A stretch of DNA of 64,000 nucleotides from Kribbella italica (GTDB lineage Bacteria; Actinomycetota; Actinomycetes; Propionibacteriales; Kribbellaceae). The notes beneath the pieces were generated by a model, which was given only the letters and a program-made list of their open reading frames with translations, was not told the origin of the DNA and searched no databases. Shown in pieces: positions 33,561 to 42,280 of this stretch. A program made the translations under genes and the position numbers. The stretch covers positions 2,604,001 through 2,668,000 of the forward strand of contig NZ_JACHMY010000001.1 in assembly GCF_014205135.1 (NCBI RefSeq). The letters run 5' to 3'. Numbering within the stretch: the stretch's first letter is position 1; every line of letters begins with the position of its first letter.

Positions 33561-35114
33561 GTGTCTCGCTTCGCTCGGTTCCGCCGGCCGCTCGCCGTCG
33601 CGTTGTTGTCGTCCGTCCTGGTCGGGTGCAGCGCGTCGACAGCATCAACAGATCGCGTTGACGAGGCTCTCCCGGAACTCACGGCGTTCTACGACCAGAA
33701 GCTGGACTACGGCTCGTGCGCCGGTTTCGCGACGACCGATCGCGACGTCAAGGCCTTTGCGAACAAGCAACTGCAGTGCGCCCGCTTGACCGTTCCGCTG
33801 GACTACGGGAATCCGAAGGGCCGGACGATCCAGCTCGGCGTACTGAAGGTCGCGGCCACCGGGGAGCCGAAGGGCTCGCTGGTGGTCAACCCGGGTGGTC
33901 CGGCGTCGTCCGGCATGAGTTTCGCCGCGCAGCTGAAGGACTTCAAGGGCTATCCGAGGATCGCCCGACAGTTCGATGTGGTCGGCTTCGACATGCGCGG
34001 CACCGGCGCCTCCACGCCGTCGGTCGACTGTCTGACCGACGCCGAGCGGCGCAACGACCTGCTGATGGCCATCAACTTGTTCGGGGGCGAGACCTGGACC
34101 GAGAACGAAACCCGCCGGGTCGCCGCGAGCTGCGCCGACGGATCCGGTGGAGCGGACGTCATCAGCCATCTGGGCAGCCGCGACACCGCCCGCGACATGG
34201 ACCTCCTGCGGGCCGTCCTCGGCGACGAACAGCTCAACTACTTCGGCTTCAGCTACGGGACCCGGCTGGGCGCGGTGTACGCCCAGACCTTCCCCGGCAA
34301 GGTCCGGACCATGGTCCTGGACGGGGCGATGGATCCTCGCCTCGGCATCGAGAAGCGGATGGTCGACCAGTACGCCGGCTTCCAGCAGGCGTTCGACGCG
34401 CTGGCCACCGATTGTGCTCGAGCGGCGGGCTGCCCACTCGGCACGGATCCGGCCAAGGCGACCAGCAGGTTCCAGCAACTGGTCCGGCCACTGCTCGATC
34501 GACCGCTGCCGGTCGGTACCGATCGCCGGCTGACCTACCGCGGCGCGGTCGAAGCAGTGCTGTTCGGGCTCTACCACTCGACCGATTGGCCGACGGTCGT
34601 CAAGGCCTTGACGGAACTCGCCGCAGGCCAGGGACGGACCTTGCTCGCTATCCGCGACGGCGCGCACGAACTCCAGGCCGACGGCCGGTACACCAACATG
34701 CTGGAGGGCGCGTTCGCGACCCATTGCAACGACCGGGAGCGGCTGAGTCCGCAGCAGGAAACCGCGATGCGCCGGCAGATGCAGGCCGCCGCTCCCTTCT
34801 TGGACGACGGCCGGAACCGTCAGGCTCGTGACATCTGCGAACACTGGCCGGCCGGGCCCAGCCTGACCTACCCCTACGTGACCGACACCGACGGTCTGCC
34901 GCCGACGCTGGTGGTCTCGGTCACCGGCGACCCTGCCTCGCCCCACCAGCACGGCATCGGGCTGGCCAAGACGCTCGGCGCCGGCTTGCTGACCGTCGAC
35001 GGGAAACAGCACGGGGCTGCCCTGGTCGCCGGCAACGACTGCGTCGACTCCATCGTGGCCACGTACCTGATCGACGCCAAGGCTGCACCCGCCGATGCCC
35101 ACTGTGCCCTCTGA
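33561..35114 (+). CDS. Secreted alpha/beta-hydrolase lipoprotein, tripeptidyl aminopeptidase type
   Basis: 517 residues from GTG 33561 (AGGAG 8 nt upstream). Lipobox LVGC at C23. Same architecture as the protein at 1825: NPGGPASSGMSF oxyanion segment, GFDMRGTG, nucleophile elbow GFSYG (S231), acid in SVTGDPASPHQHG, His in DGKQHGAAL, and the TAP-like C-terminal domain ending in two Cys-containing turns. It would cleave tripeptides or proline-containing peptides at the cell surface. The next gene overlaps it by 20 bp. The two paralogues are about 30 kb apart. Confidence 0.86.
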   Translation: MSRFARFRRPLAVALLSSVLVGCSASTASTDRVDEALPELTAFYDQKLDYGSCAGFATTDRDVKAFANKQLQCARLTVPLDYGNPKGRTIQLGVLKVAATGEPKGSLVVNPGGPASSGMSFAAQLKDFKGYPRIARQFDVVGFDMRGTGASTPSVDCLTDAERRNDLLMAINLFGGETWTENETRRVAASCADGSGGADVISHLGSRDTARDMDLLRAVLGDEQLNYFGFSYGTRLGAVYAQTFPGKVRTMVLDGAMDPRLGIEKRMVDQYAGFQQAFDALATDCARAAGCPLGTDPAKATSRFQQLVRPLLDRPLPVGTDRRLTYRGAVEAVLFGLYHSTDWPTVVKALTELAAGQGRTLLAIRDGAHELQADGRYTNMLEGAFATHCNDRERLSPQQETAMRRQMQAAAPFLDDGRNRQARDICEHWPAGPSLTYPYVTDTDGLPPTLVVSVTGDPASPHQHGIGLAKTLGAGLLTVDGKQHGAALVAGNDCVDSIVATYLIDAKAAPADAHCAL

Positions 35115-35802
35115 CGGCCGCCCGCGGCTGGTCTCCGACGGATCCCGGTACGTCGTCGCGGCCGCGGTGAGCGTAGCGCTGGCGGCGGGCTACGGCTCGC
35201 TCGTACAGATCTGGACGCCGGGGACGATCGGATCGCTCGAGTTCTTGGTGACCGTCTACTTCGGCACCTGGTCGGCCTACGCCACGATCTACATGTGTCT
35301 GACCTGGGCGGTCCTGCGGCCGGCCGGCGGGGCCGAGCTGCGCAGGTGGCTGGCGGAATCCCAGGAGAATCGACGCCGGCGCCGCCGTTCGGAGTGGTGG
35401 TCGGGCGGTGGACCTCTCGGTGCGCTGTCGTTCTGCCTCCTGGCGATCGGGTCGGTGGCAGCTGCGGCAGTGCTGCCCGAACTCCGCAGCAGCCCGACCG
35501 TCATCGGACTTGCCGTGCTGGTCGTGGCTTCGTCGTGGCTGCTGATCGTCACCGTCTACACCGTGCACTATGCCCGGGAGGACGCCCATCGGGGTGGATT
35601 GCGGTTTGCCGGTCTCGGCGAATCCAAGCCCCGGCTGTCGGACTACTGGTATCTGGCCGTGCAGGTCGGCACCGCCTACAACGGAGCTGATGTGGCCGTG
35701 TCCAGCCCCGCCATGCGAAAGACCGTGGCCCAGCATGCCCTGGTCGCCTTCTTGTTCAACTCCATCCTGATCGCCCTGCTCGTCTCACTCCTGGTCGCCT
35801 GA
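35095..35802 (+). CDS. DUF1345 integral membrane protein
   Basis: 235 residues. The family signature is the C-terminal stretch SDYWYLAVQVGTAYNGADVAVSS, then VAQHALVAFLFNSILIALLVSLL. About five membrane helices: 18-37, 45-70, 108-127, 134-157, 212-233. A basic cytosolic loop (ESQENRRRRRRSEWW) lies between the second and third. Function is unknown; the conserved GTAY segment recalls ion-channel pore helices, but this is only a resemblance. It overlaps the peptidase gene by 20 bp, so the two are co-translated. Confidence 0.82.
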   Translation: MPTVPSDGRPRLVSDGSRYVVAAAVSVALAAGYGSLVQIWTPGTIGSLEFLVTVYFGTWSAYATIYMCLTWAVLRPAGGAELRRWLAESQENRRRRRRSEWWSGGGPLGALSFCLLAIGSVAAAAVLPELRSSPTVIGLAVLVVASSWLLIVTVYTVHYAREDAHRGGLRFAGLGESKPRLSDYWYLAVQVGTAYNGADVAVSSPAMRKTVAQHALVAFLFNSILIALLVSLLVA

Positions 35803-35878
35803 ACCGCAGTGGCAGTAAAATTGCGTCCGGGCAGAGAGTTCGCCACCTGGAGCTGATCGGGACGGAAGGAGGCCCGTC

Positions 35879-36613
35879 GTGGTCTGGAGCCCCCGCCAGC
35901 TTGCCGAGTTGGCCGACACCAGCAGGCGTACCGTCCGGCATTACCACGAACTGGGACTGTTGCCTGAGCCCCGGCGGCAATCCAACGGCTACCGTCTGTA
36001 CGGCGTTGCGCACCTCATCCGGCTGCTCCGGATCCGCCGCCTGACCCAACTCGGTCTCACCTTGCCGCAGATCGCCGTCATCGGTGACGCCGACGAGCAC
36101 CCCGCCACCGCGCTGCGAGCCCTCGACGCCGAACTGGCCGTCACCATCGATCAACTCCAGCAGACACGGCTGGAGCTCGCCGACATGCTGCACCGGGCCG
36201 CGCCCACAGACCTACCGGCGGCTGCCGCCGCACAGGTTCGCGGACTGCCCGAGGTCGAGCGCGCTCTGGTCGTCGTGCTCTCCCGGCTGCTGAGCGACGA
36301 CGCGCTGGAGGCCTACCTGGACCTCCTGGCTCCCTACCGCGACCACACCGCTGTCGCGGCTTTCGACAGCCTCGCCGTCGACGCCGACCTCCAGCAGCAG
36401 CACGAGCTCGCGGCGCGACTGGCCGGACACCTGCGCGCGCTGTCGACGGACCGTTCCGACCTGGTGCGAGCTGTCGAGGTCGGTCTGCCGACGATCTCGC
36501 CGGCCAAGCGGACCGTTCAGCGGGCGATCGGCGACCTGTACCATCCCGCTCAGCTGTCCGTTCTCACTCTGACGCTCGAGATCAACGGCGCATCCCCTCC
36601 GTCCTTCGAGTAG
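35879..36613 (+). CDS. MerR family transcriptional regulator
   Basis: 244 residues from GTG 35879, with AGGAGG 6 nt upstream. HTH: SPRQLAELADTSRRTVRHYHELGLLPEPRRQSNGYRLYGVAHLIRLLRIRRLTQLGLTLPQI, followed by the dimer helix LDAELAVTIDQLQQTRLELADML. The C-terminal 140 residues are helical without the Cys residues of metal sensors or the TipAS pocket motif that I could recognise, so the signal is probably an organic compound. It is 76 bp downstream of the DUF1345 gene; target genes unknown. Confidence 0.9.
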   Translation: MVWSPRQLAELADTSRRTVRHYHELGLLPEPRRQSNGYRLYGVAHLIRLLRIRRLTQLGLTLPQIAVIGDADEHPATALRALDAELAVTIDQLQQTRLELADMLHRAAPTDLPAAAAAQVRGLPEVERALVVVLSRLLSDDALEAYLDLLAPYRDHTAVAAFDSLAVDADLQQQHELAARLAGHLRALSTDRSDLVRAVEVGLPTISPAKRTVQRAIGDLYHPAQLSVLTLTLEINGASPPSFE

Positions 36614-36668
36614 ATCAGCCGTCCTGAGTCGCGGCGCTGGGCGGGCGTGTCAGCCGCGTCAGGCTGAT
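36614..36668. terminator. Possible bidirectional stem between convergent genes
   Basis: ATCAGCC (36614-36620) pairs with GGCTGAT (36662-36668), and inside it GCGGC (36631-36635) pairs with GCCGC (36653-36657). It lies between the ends of merR and the lacI gene and lacks a T run, so this is a weak call. Confidence 0.3.
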
Positions 36669-37702
36669 TCGCGCACGATCAGGGTGGCGGGCAGGACGAC
36701 CCGGCTGCCGCTCACCGATGGCGCGGGGCGCTCGCCGTACCGGTCGGGGGTCCGTTCGGCGGTCAGTTGGTGCAGCACATCGGCCAGTCTCCGGCCGTGG
36801 GCGTACTTGTCGGTGTGCACGGTGGTCAGCGGTGGGAAGACGTACGGCGCGATGGACAGGTCGTCGAAGCCGACGACCGCGAGCTCCGACGGTACGGCCA
36901 GGCCTCGCTCCCGGGCGGCGTGGATCGCGCCGATCGCCATCAGGTCGTTGAAGGCGACCACGGCCGTGATCTCCGGCCGGGCGTTGAGCAGTTCGTGCAA
37001 CGCGGCGGTCCCGCCGGGAATCGTCGGCGGACCCTGGATCACGTGGCCGGCGAGGTCGGCGGCGGGCAGCGCGACGGGGACCTGCTCCACGAAGGCCTCC
37101 CGCCGCTCGTCGGCCGCCACGCCCACCGTGCTGTCCAGCATGCCGATCTGCTGGTGACCGGATGCGACGAGATGCTCGACGGCCGCCCGGATCCCGGCAC
37201 CGAAGTCCGTCGTCACCGACGTCAGCGCGGCATGGTCGACGGGCCGGTCGGAGACCACCATCGGCAGATCCCCGGCGTACCGGGCCAGCGTCGCGTCGTC
37301 GAGGGCGTAGAAGAATCCCACGACGCCGTCGGCTCCCCGCGCGATCAGCTCGTTCAGCGCGCTCTCCTCCCGCCGGCGCGACAGGTCGGTGTTGTAGACG
37401 ACGACGTTCCACCCGACGGTCTCGGCCGCATCGAAGAGACCTCGCGCGACCGCCGGGTAGAACGGGTTGGAGATGTCGGAGACGATCAGGCCGATCGTGT
37501 TGGACTTGCGGGTCTTCATCCCCCGGGCGAAGGCGTTCGGGCGGTAGTCCAGCCGCTCGATCGTGGCGAGCACCCGCTGCCGGGTCTCCGGCTTGATCTC
37601 GGCCATGTTGTTCAGGGCACGGGAAACCGTCTGCCGCGACACTCCCGCCGCGGCCGCCACGTCTTCGATGGTCACCCGCACGATCGGATCCCGCTCGGCC
37701 AC
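36659..37702 (-). CDS. LacI family transcriptional regulator
   Basis: 347 residues. HTH and hinge: VTIEDVAAAAGVSRQTVSRALNNMAEIKPETRQRVLATIERLDYRPNAFARGMKTRKSNTIGLIV. The effector domain retains all landmarks (DISNPFYPAVARGLFDAAE, GVVGFFYALDD, HLVASGHQQIGMLDS, VVAFNDLMAIGAIHAARERGLAVPSELAVVGFDD, PPLTTVHTDKY). It follows the second permease by 66 bp on the same strand, so it closes the SBP-permease-permease-lacI operon and would control it. Candidate sites lie at 41028-41051. Confidence 0.93.
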   Translation of the reverse strand: MAERDPIVRVTIEDVAAAAGVSRQTVSRALNNMAEIKPETRQRVLATIERLDYRPNAFARGMKTRKSNTIGLIVSDISNPFYPAVARGLFDAAETVGWNVVVYNTDLSRRREESALNELIARGADGVVGFFYALDDATLARYAGDLPMVVSDRPVDHAALTSVTTDFGAGIRAAVEHLVASGHQQIGMLDSTVGVAADERREAFVEQVPVALPAADLAGHVIQGPPTIPGGTAALHELLNARPEITAVVAFNDLMAIGAIHAARERGLAVPSELAVVGFDDLSIAPYVFPPLTTVHTDKYAHGRRLADVLHQLTAERTPDRYGERPAPSVSGSRVVLPATLIVRESA

Positions 37703-37768
37703 AGTGCTCCTCGTCGTCGTCCTCGGGCCGTCGCCCCCACAGTCTCGGCCCCCAACCGGCTCCCGCGC

Positions 37769-38665
37769 TCAGGCCTTGACGCTTCCCGCGGCGAGCCCCG
37801 AGCGCCAGAAGCGCTGCAGGCACAAGAAGGCGATGACCAGCGGCAGCACGGACAACAACGAGGCCGTCACGATGATCGCCTTCAGTTCCGGGACCAGTGT
37901 CAGCTGGGTGTTGAGCGTGTAGAGACCAAGAGTGACAGGGTACTTGTCGTTCGAGGACAGCATGACCAACGGCAGCAGGAAGTTGTTCCAGACGGCAACG
38001 AACTGGAACAAGAAGATCGTCACCAGCGCGGGTGCCATCAGCCGCAGTGCCATCGTGAAGAAGAGCCGCGACTCCGAGGCGCCGTCCACCCGGCCGGCTT
38101 CCAGCAGCTCGCCCGGTACGGACGCGGCGGCGTAGATCCGCGCCAGGTAGACGCCGAACGGGCTGATCATCGACGGCAGCAGAACCGACCAGACGGAGTT
38201 GGTCAGTCCGCCTTCGGCCAGCAACAGGAACAACGGCACGGCGAGCGCTGTGTAGGGAACCAGTACGCCGCCGAGGATCACCGAGAAGGTCAGCTCGCGC
38301 CCGCGGAACTCGTACTTCGCCAGCGCGTAGCCGGCCATGGCCGCCAGCAGCGTTCCCACCGTCGCGCCGCCGAGCGAGTACAGCGCGCTGTTGCCCAGCC
38401 AGCGGAAGAACACGCCGTCCTGGAACTCGGCGACCGCGCGCAGGTTGTCGACGAGGTGGAAGTCCGCGAACCACAGCCCGAAGGTCGAGGTGAGATCACC
38501 GGTCGACTTGGTCGCGGCGACGACCAGCCAGAAGATCGGGAGCAGGAAGTACAGCGTCGCCGCCCCGAGCACGGCCATCGACAGCGGTGACACCGCCGAC
38601 CGTCGCACCGGTGGCGTCGCTTCCGCCGTACGCCGGACGTCCGGTTCGAGCTTCGTCGCCGTCAT
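37769..38665 (-). CDS. Carbohydrate ABC transporter permease (MalG-like, CUT1)
   Basis: 298 residues from ATG 38665, which overlaps the partner's stop by 4 bp. First helix SPLSMAVLGAATLYFLLPIFWLVVAA, EAA-type loop LEAGRVDGASESRLFFTMALRLMAPAL (Glu-Ala-Gly instead of Glu-Ala-Ala), VWNNFLLPLVML, C-terminus FWRSGLAAGSVKA. Six helices. It lacks a local ATPase. Confidence 0.92.
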   Translation of the reverse strand: MTATKLEPDVRRTAEATPPVRRSAVSPLSMAVLGAATLYFLLPIFWLVVAATKSTGDLTSTFGLWFADFHLVDNLRAVAEFQDGVFFRWLGNSALYSLGGATVGTLLAAMAGYALAKYEFRGRELTFSVILGGVLVPYTALAVPLFLLLAEGGLTNSVWSVLLPSMISPFGVYLARIYAAASVPGELLEAGRVDGASESRLFFTMALRLMAPALVTIFLFQFVAVWNNFLLPLVMLSSNDKYPVTLGLYTLNTQLTLVPELKAIIVTASLLSVLPLVIAFLCLQRFWRSGLAAGSVKA

Positions 38666-39588
38666 CCCTCGACCCGCTTCCTGGTCAGCCGGAAGAACAC
38701 GACCGAGAGCACCACCGTGGCCACGGTGATGATCACGCTCATCGCGGCGCCGAGTCCGTAGTTCTGGGCCGAGATCTGTGCGTAGGCCGCGATCGTCGGC
38801 GTGTACGAGCTGCTGATGGCCGTCGACACCGTCGCCATCACCTGCGGCTCGGTGAACAGCTGCAGCGTGCCGATGATCGAGAACACCGCGGTCAGGACGA
38901 CCGCGGGCGCGATGATCGGCACCTTGATCCGCCAGGCGATCTGCAGATCGCTCGCGCCGTCGATCCGCGCCGCCTCGTACAGGTCCGCCGGAATCGCCTG
39001 CAGGGCCGAGTACATGATCAGCATGTTGTAGCCCGCGTAGGTCCAGGTGACCAGGTTCGCGATCGACCACAGGATGACGTCGGCCGACAACAGGTCGGGA
39101 TCGGCCCCGAGCGGGCGCGTGAGCTGGTTGAACGGTGACAGACTCGGGGCGTAGAGGAAGCCCCACATGATCGCCGCGATCGCGCCCGGTACGGCGTACG
39201 GAACGAAGAAGGCCAGCCGGAAGAACCGGGTGAACCGGATCCGGGCCGAGTCCAGCAGCAGCGCCAGGACCAGCGCGATCAGCAGCATCACCGGTACCTG
39301 GACGAACCCGAACAGGGCGATCCGGCCGATCCCGCGGACGAAGTCGCCGTCCCCGAGCGCCGACCGGTAGTTGGCCAGGCCGACGAAGACCTCCTGGATC
39401 GGGCCGAACGTCGAGCTGCGACGGACGCCGTACAGGCTCTTGTAGATCACGTAGCCGATCGGGACCAGGTAGAACACGGCGAAGCCGACCAGGAACGGGG
39501 TGAGGAACCCCCAAGCGGCCCGCGTGCTCGGCGCGGATCCCCGCCGCCGGGCGGCGGCGGGGATCGGAGCAGTCGTCGTGGTCATCAC
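38662..39588 (-). CDS. Carbohydrate ABC transporter permease (MalF-like, CUT1)
   Basis: 308 residues. First helix GFLTPFLVGFAVFYLVPIGYVIYKSLYG, then PYAVPGAIAAIMWGFLYAPSLSPFNQL, EAA loop LYEAARIDGASDLQIAWRIKVPIIAPAV, and GLGAAMSVIITVATVVLSVVFFRL. Overlaps the SBP stop by 4 bp. Pairs with the permease at 37769-38665. Confidence 0.92.
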   Translation of the reverse strand: MMTTTTAPIPAAARRRGSAPSTRAAWGFLTPFLVGFAVFYLVPIGYVIYKSLYGVRRSSTFGPIQEVFVGLANYRSALGDGDFVRGIGRIALFGFVQVPVMLLIALVLALLLDSARIRFTRFFRLAFFVPYAVPGAIAAIMWGFLYAPSLSPFNQLTRPLGADPDLLSADVILWSIANLVTWTYAGYNMLIMYSALQAIPADLYEAARIDGASDLQIAWRIKVPIIAPAVVLTAVFSIIGTLQLFTEPQVMATVSTAISSSYTPTIAAYAQISAQNYGLGAAMSVIITVATVVLSVVFFRLTRKRVEG

Positions 39589-40955
39589 TTCTGAACCGGG
39601 ATCGCCTGCTGCTCGAGGTCCTTGACGCTGTCCTGGGTCGCCTTGGTCAGGGCCTCCTCGAGCGTGCCCTTGCCGCCCAGGGCCGCGCCGAACCCGTCCC
39701 TCAGGTGCGCGTAGGTCTGCTCCATCGTCGGGCCCCAGGTGAAGTTCGGGTCGACCTGCTCCGAGGCCGCCTTGAACTCGTCGAACACCTTCTGCTCACC
39801 GAAGAACGGCACCGGCTTGGACAGCCCCGGCAGCGACGCCTGCCCCTCCTTGGTGGCCGGATACAGGCCGCCTTCGGTGTTCGTGATCGCCAGCGCCTCG
39901 GGATCGGTGTTGAGCCACAGCGCGAACTTCGCGGCCTCCGCCGGATACTTCGACCCGGCCAGGACGGCCGTCGTCGAGCCGCCCCAGTTCCCGGCCTTCT
40001 GCTCACCCGCGGTCCACTGCGGCATCGGGGCCACCGCCCACTGGCCGACGGTCTTCGGGCCCGCGTCGCGCAGCGTCCCGATCCCCCACACCGCGGAGAT
40101 CCACGTGGCGACCTTGCCGGTGTTCACGGCGTTGTTCCACGCCTCGGAGAAGCCTTGCAGGTTGGCCACCTGGCCCTTGCTGATCAGGTTCTGCCAGTAC
40201 GCCGCCACCTTGCGCGAGTTCTCGTCGGCGAGGTCGACCTTCCACCCGCCTTCGGAGTTCGAGAACCACCGCCCGCCGGCCTGCCAGACGAGACCGGCGA
40301 ACCAGTTGACGTCCTTCTGCGGGAAGTGGGTGATCGTCACCGAAGGGTCGGCCGCGTGCAGCTTGGCCGCGGCCGCGGCGTACTCGTCCCAGGTCTTCGG
40401 GACGGCGATGCCGGCCTTGGCGAACAGGTCCTTGCGGTAGTACATCGCCATCGGCCCGGTGTCCTGCGGGATCGCGAAGACGCCCTCACCGTCGAACGTG
40501 GCCTGCTTCCAGGTCCAGTCCACGAACTTCGGCCCGGCGTCGGCGACACCGGCGCACTTCGAGATGTCACGCAGTCCCTGCTGGACCCGGAAGTTCGGCA
40601 GGGAGTCGAACTCGACCTGGCCGAGGTCCGGAGCCTGACCGGCCTTGAGCGCGTTGAACATCTTCGGGTAGGTCCCGTTGTTGCCCTGGGGCGTCTCCTC
40701 CACCGCGACCTGGATGTCGGGGTTCTTCTGGTTCCAGACCTTGGCCGCCTCCACGATGCCCGGCGCCCAGGTCCAGTACGTGAGCTTGACCGGTCCGCCC
40801 GTCGGCCGGCAGTCGGCCGCCTGGGACGCGCCGCCGGACGGCTCGTCGTCGCCACCACCGCATCCGGCCGCGGCCAGCAGCACCGACGCGGCGAGGAGAG
40901 CGGTCAATCGACGCCACGACGGCGTGGAACGTCTGCGGGCAGGGAGCACAGTCAT
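39585..40955 (-). CDS. Sugar ABC transporter substrate-binding lipoprotein
   Basis: 456 residues. Lipoprotein signal with C32 (AAGC) after the hydrophobic stretch LTALLAASVLLAAA. Mature family 1 binding fold: VKLTYWTWAPGIVEAAKVWNQKNPDIQVAVEETPQGNNGTY, YYRKDLFAKAGIAVPKTWDEYAAAAAKL, and a Trp-rich middle (WFAGLVWQAGGRWFSNSEGGWKVDL) that suggests stacking to a pyranose oligomer. First gene of its operon, with direct repeats 73 bp upstream. Confidence 0.9.
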   Translation of the reverse strand: MTVLPARRRSTPSWRRLTALLAASVLLAAAGCGGGDDEPSGGASQAADCRPTGGPVKLTYWTWAPGIVEAAKVWNQKNPDIQVAVEETPQGNNGTYPKMFNALKAGQAPDLGQVEFDSLPNFRVQQGLRDISKCAGVADAGPKFVDWTWKQATFDGEGVFAIPQDTGPMAMYYRKDLFAKAGIAVPKTWDEYAAAAAKLHAADPSVTITHFPQKDVNWFAGLVWQAGGRWFSNSEGGWKVDLADENSRKVAAYWQNLISKGQVANLQGFSEAWNNAVNTGKVATWISAVWGIGTLRDAGPKTVGQWAVAPMPQWTAGEQKAGNWGGSTTAVLAGSKYPAEAAKFALWLNTDPEALAITNTEGGLYPATKEGQASLPGLSKPVPFFGEQKVFDEFKAASEQVDPNFTWGPTMEQTYAHLRDGFGAALGGKGTLEEALTKATQDSVKDLEQQAIPVQK

Positions 40956-41027
40956 CGCGGTTCCTCAGCTTTCGTCGACTCTTCCAACCGGCCTGCCGGA
41001 GCGATGACAGGCTGTCCCAACGGTTCC

Positions 41028-41051
41028 GTGAACGATCACGTGAACCATCAC
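41028..41051. promoter_or_regulatory. Tandem LacI-type repeats upstream of SBP gene
   Basis: GTGAACGATCAC (41028-41039) followed directly by GTGAACCATCAC (41040-41051); each is a near-palindrome with one central mismatch pair. They lie 73-96 bp upstream of the SBP start and are good candidates for the LacI protein at the end of the operon. The rest of 40956-41047 holds nothing else that I can see. Confidence 0.45.
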
Positions 41052-41254
41052 GACAGATGGTTGGCCGAAGTCTCCGCGCTGTCAAGACGATGCCGCCGCA
41101 ACGTTTCGATCTCGAGACCTGCCAGCAGCAGCAGCGTCTCTGCCGGCAGACGCGCCGACCACCGCACCGCGAAGTTCCGGTCGACGTGCGCATCGGTGGT
41201 CTGCTTCAGCGTCGCGAACTCACCGATCCCCGCGTTCGCCACGAGGACGTCCAC
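41048..41254 (-). pseudogene. Short-chain dehydrogenase remnant
   Basis: The first 33 residues (VDVLVANAGIGEFATLKQT, TDAHVDRNFAVRW) reproduce the SDR NAGxG region that follows the Rossmann fold. The preceding codon block has an in-frame TGA 27 bp upstream, and the nucleotide-binding TGxxxGIG part is missing; after residue 33 the sequence stops resembling the family. It is therefore a decayed fragment in the 345-bp gap between the SBP gene and the DUF5996 gene, with no other gene in that gap. Confidence 0.55.
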
Positions 41255-41300
41255 ACCCTGTCCACGGATCCGGCGTCACGTCGGCTCGTGCGACCTGTGG

Positions 41301-42257
41301 TCAACGAGCCGCACCGACGCGATGTTGCGGCCACCGGCGTGGGTCGTCTTCCAGGCTGTGCCGATCCCAGCCACCGAGGTCAGCGGCCGCGCGGTAGGTG
41401 GTGTGCAGGAACTCCGCCACGTCCTGGTCGGGGTTCTCGGCCTCGGCCACCGCCTCGTACGGCAGCAGGAACTGGCCGTTCTCGACGCTGTAGTACGCCG
41501 CGTCCGGACCGATCGGGTACTCGGCGAAGCCGTCGGGCTCCGGGTAGGCGTAGGCGTAGAAGGCGCCTTCCTGACCCCCTCCTGGCCAGAACCCGGCACT
41601 GCTCAGCTCGCGGGAGTACCCCTCGACCATCACCCAGTCCCCACAGTTGGGCGCACCGCCGGGGTGCGCTGGGGCCGCGCGCCCGGAGAAGCGGGTGCAG
41701 GCCAGGTCCATCGCGCCCCAGAAGAAGTGAACGGGACTGACCTTTCCGACGAAGTGAGAGCGGAACTCTCCCATCACCCGGTCGGCGTGCACCAGTTGGC
41801 GCCAGAAGAGCTGAGCCGCCTCGGGGTCGTAGGTGGCGTGCTGGTGGTCCTCGGCGAACGGGATCGCCGGCTCGACCTCATTGGGCCTGCCGTCGATCGT
41901 CGCCTCGATGCCCAGCTCCTCCAGCGCCCTCATCGTCTCGCCGTAGAAGTCGGCCACGGGCCGCGACGACAAGGGGATGAGGCGCTCGCCTCCGTCGCTG
42001 GTGCGAGCCCTGAGACGATGCTCGACGAAGTCGAACTCGAGGTCGAAGAGCCCCCCGCGGTGAGGGACAGAGCCGGTGGTCAGCCCCCGAGGTCCGACGT
42101 AGAGGGTGACCTGCCACCAGTGGTTGAGCAGGGGCGCTTGCGAGAGTCGGATCTTGCCGACGATCTGGGTCCACATGTGCAGGGTGTCGCGGGTCTCGGT
42201 CCAGTCGTCCACCCGCAGCCGCGGCCAAGTGTGTTGTGAACTGATGTGCGCCGTCAC
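41301..42257 (-). CDS. DUF5996 family protein
   Basis: 318 residues from GTG 42257 with AAGGAG upstream. The conserved opening WPRLRVDDWTETRDTLHMWTQIVGKIRL, LNHWWQVTLYVGPRGLTTGSVP and FDLEFDFVEHRL identify DUF5996. The middle VHFFWGAMDLACTRFSGRAAP and the Glu/Trp-rich end are also typical. No signal peptide or cofactor motif; function unknown. It is 23 bp downstream of the flavoprotein gene on the same strand, which suggests a redox or detoxification role. Confidence 0.85.
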   Translation of the reverse strand: MTAHISSQHTWPRLRVDDWTETRDTLHMWTQIVGKIRLSQAPLLNHWWQVTLYVGPRGLTTGSVPHRGGLFDLEFDFVEHRLRARTSDGGERLIPLSSRPVADFYGETMRALEELGIEATIDGRPNEVEPAIPFAEDHQHATYDPEAAQLFWRQLVHADRVMGEFRSHFVGKVSPVHFFWGAMDLACTRFSGRAAPAHPGGAPNCGDWVMVEGYSRELSSAGFWPGGGQEGAFYAYAYPEPDGFAEYPIGPDAAYYSVENGQFLLPYEAVAEAENPDQDVAEFLHTTYRAAADLGGWDRHSLEDDPRRWPQHRVGAAR

Positions 42258-42280
42258 GTGTTCTCCTTCTCGGCAGGGAT

